Shown piece after piece: positions 4,773-5,556 of a stretch of 5,556 nucleotides of DNA. Numbering within the stretch: position 1 is the first letter of the stretch; every line of letters starts with the position of its first letter. Made by a program: the position numbers and the translations under genes. Location: NCBI GenBank assembly GCA_948435975.1, contig CAOJHG010000170.1, forward strand, positions 1 to 5,556, read 5' to 3'. Below the pieces are notes generated by a model. The model worked only from the letters and a program-made list of their open reading frames with translations. It was not told the origin of the DNA and searched no databases. This stretch comes from an uncultured Oscillibacter sp. (GTDB lineage: Bacteria > Bacillota > Clostridia > Oscillospirales > Oscillospiraceae).

Positions 4773-5556
4773 ATGAAATTTACGGTAAAGCATGAGAGCA
4801 GGGGCCGTATCCGGATTCAACTGGCTCAGCGGCGCATGACCTTGGAGCAGGCGGACCAGTTGGAAGCGGGGCTGCATTCCCTGCCCCAAGTGCTTCGAGC
4901 CGCCGTCCATGAGCGGACCTGCTGCGCAATTCTGGAATACCGGGGTTCCCGGGAAGCGCTTTTGACCCAGCTCAGCCGGTTCTCCTGTGCGGAAAAGACG
5001 TCCCTGCCCGCGCCGGGCGGCCGGTCCCTGAACCGGGCCTATGAGGAAAAGCTGGTTGGGCTGGCTGCGTTCAAGGGCGTCCAGCTCCTCTTTTTCCCCG
5101 CGCCCCTGCGAATCGCCTATACGGTGTGGCGGGCGGTTCCCTATGTGTTCCGGGGCCTGCGGAGCCTTTTGAAAGGGGAACTGCGGGTAGAGGTGCTGGA
5201 TGGACTTTCCATCGGCATTTCCCTGCTTCGGCGGGACTTTGACACGGCGGCTTCGGTGATGTTTTTATTGCGGCTGGGGGAACTTTTAGAGGAGTGGACC
5301 CACAAGAAGTCGGTGGACGATTTGGCCAGGTGCATGTCCCTGAACATTGACCGGGTGTGGCTGAAAACACCGGAGGGTGATGTACTGGTCCCCCTGTCCC
5401 AGATTCAGCCGGGAGATTTGGTGCCGGTGCGCATGGGCGGGCTGGTGCCGCTGGACGGCGTGATTGAAGAAGGAGAGGTCATGGTCAATCAGGCATCCCT
5501 TACTGGAGAGTCCATTCCTGTTCCCAAGCGTCCGGGCATGACCGTTTATGCCGGGA
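4773..5556 (+). CDS. P1B-type metal-transporting ATPase, FezB-like, C-terminus cut by window edge
   Basis: The first 261 codons of a P-type ATPase that pumps a metal ion across a membrane. Residues 1-60 form a degenerate HMA-like domain with an arginine-rich GRIRIQL (11-17) and no CxxC; an adjacent pair C50-C51 is present. Membrane segments follow (about 94-127 and 143-173), then the usual RLGELLEEWTHKKSVDDL (167-184). The actuator domain has QPGDLVPVRMGG (212-223), PLDGVI and the phosphatase motif TGES (244-247). The phosphorylated DKTG and the metal-selecting membrane motif lie beyond the window. ATG 4773 has GAGAGG 8 nt upstream. An arginine-rich, CxxC-less N-terminus next to a small membrane protein is what I remember of FezB, the P1B-6 ATPase of ferrosomes, with iron as probable substrate. 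A zinc or manganese exporter is the main alternative. Confidence 0.9.
   Translation, partial: MKFTVKHESRGRIRIQLAQRRMTLEQADQLEAGLHSLPQVLRAAVHERTCCAILEYRGSREALLTQLSRFSCAEKTSLPAPGGRSLNRAYEEKLVGLAAFKGVQLLFFPAPLRIAYTVWRAVPYVFRGLRSLLKGELRVEVLDGLSIGISLLRRDFDTAASVMFLLRLGELLEEWTHKKSVDDLARCMSLNIDRVWLKTPEGDVLVPLSQIQPGDLVPVRMGGLVPLDGVIEEGEVMVNQASLTGESIPVPKRPGMTVYAG

Noticed and set aside
1..5556. tRNA, rRNA, CRISPR array, insertion sequence or attachment site
   Set aside because: I saw no cloverleaf, no regularly spaced repeats, no transposase or integrase motifs and no long terminal inverted repeats.

Overview
The window looks like chromosome from a GC-rich anaerobic member of the Firmicutes (class Clostridia, probably a gut Oscillospiraceae-type organism). 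The evidence is strong AGGAGG-type ribosome binding sites, SigA-type promoters, a secreted S-layer-homology protein, a membrane-anchored XRE regulator, and a DUF6110-like plus P1B-ATPase gene pair of a kind I associate with gut Clostridia. No 16S gene or other taxonomic marker is present, so the placement is inference.

Left half, genes on the minus strand. Positions 849 to 1 hold the first 283 codons of a D-alanine--D-alanine ligase, cut by the window edge. A roughly 360-bp gap with a Rho-independent terminator separates it from a secreted protein (Ig-like domain plus three S-layer-homology repeats, stop at 1207). That gene has an elaborate 5' region: a 16-bp perfect palindrome across the -10 and start-site area, and a 7-bp hairpin that would hide its ribosome binding site. 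Upstream lies a 171-residue XRE-type repressor with two C-terminal membrane segments, in DNA clearly more AT-rich than its neighbours. Its promoter is overlapped by two inverted repeats.

Middle. About 2,880-3,315 has no intact gene. It holds a probable degenerate coding remnant on the minus strand and then, on the plus strand, a perfect-consensus SigA promoter (TTGACA, 17 bp, TATAAT) followed directly by an inverted repeat that looks like a repressor operator.

Right half, genes on the plus strand: a possible 18-codon leader ORF overlapping the start of a cysteine-rich AraC-family regulator, a 26-residue single-pass membrane protein, a 92-residue DUF6110-like membrane protein with an N-terminal CxxC, a terminator or attenuator hairpin, and the first 261 codons of a P1B-type metal-transporting ATPase. 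The ATPase's N-terminal domain has no CxxC metal site but does have an arginine-rich GRIRI segment. This resembles the fez (ferrosome) loci, in which a P1B-6 ATPase (FezB) and a small partner membrane protein form iron-storing organelles. The most interesting hypothesis is therefore an AraC-controlled, iron-regulated ferrosome-type locus with an extra 26-residue membrane protein and a built-in attenuator that would set the small-protein to ATPase ratio. The assignment rests on recognition and context only, and the ATPase's diagnostic transmembrane motif lies beyond the window.
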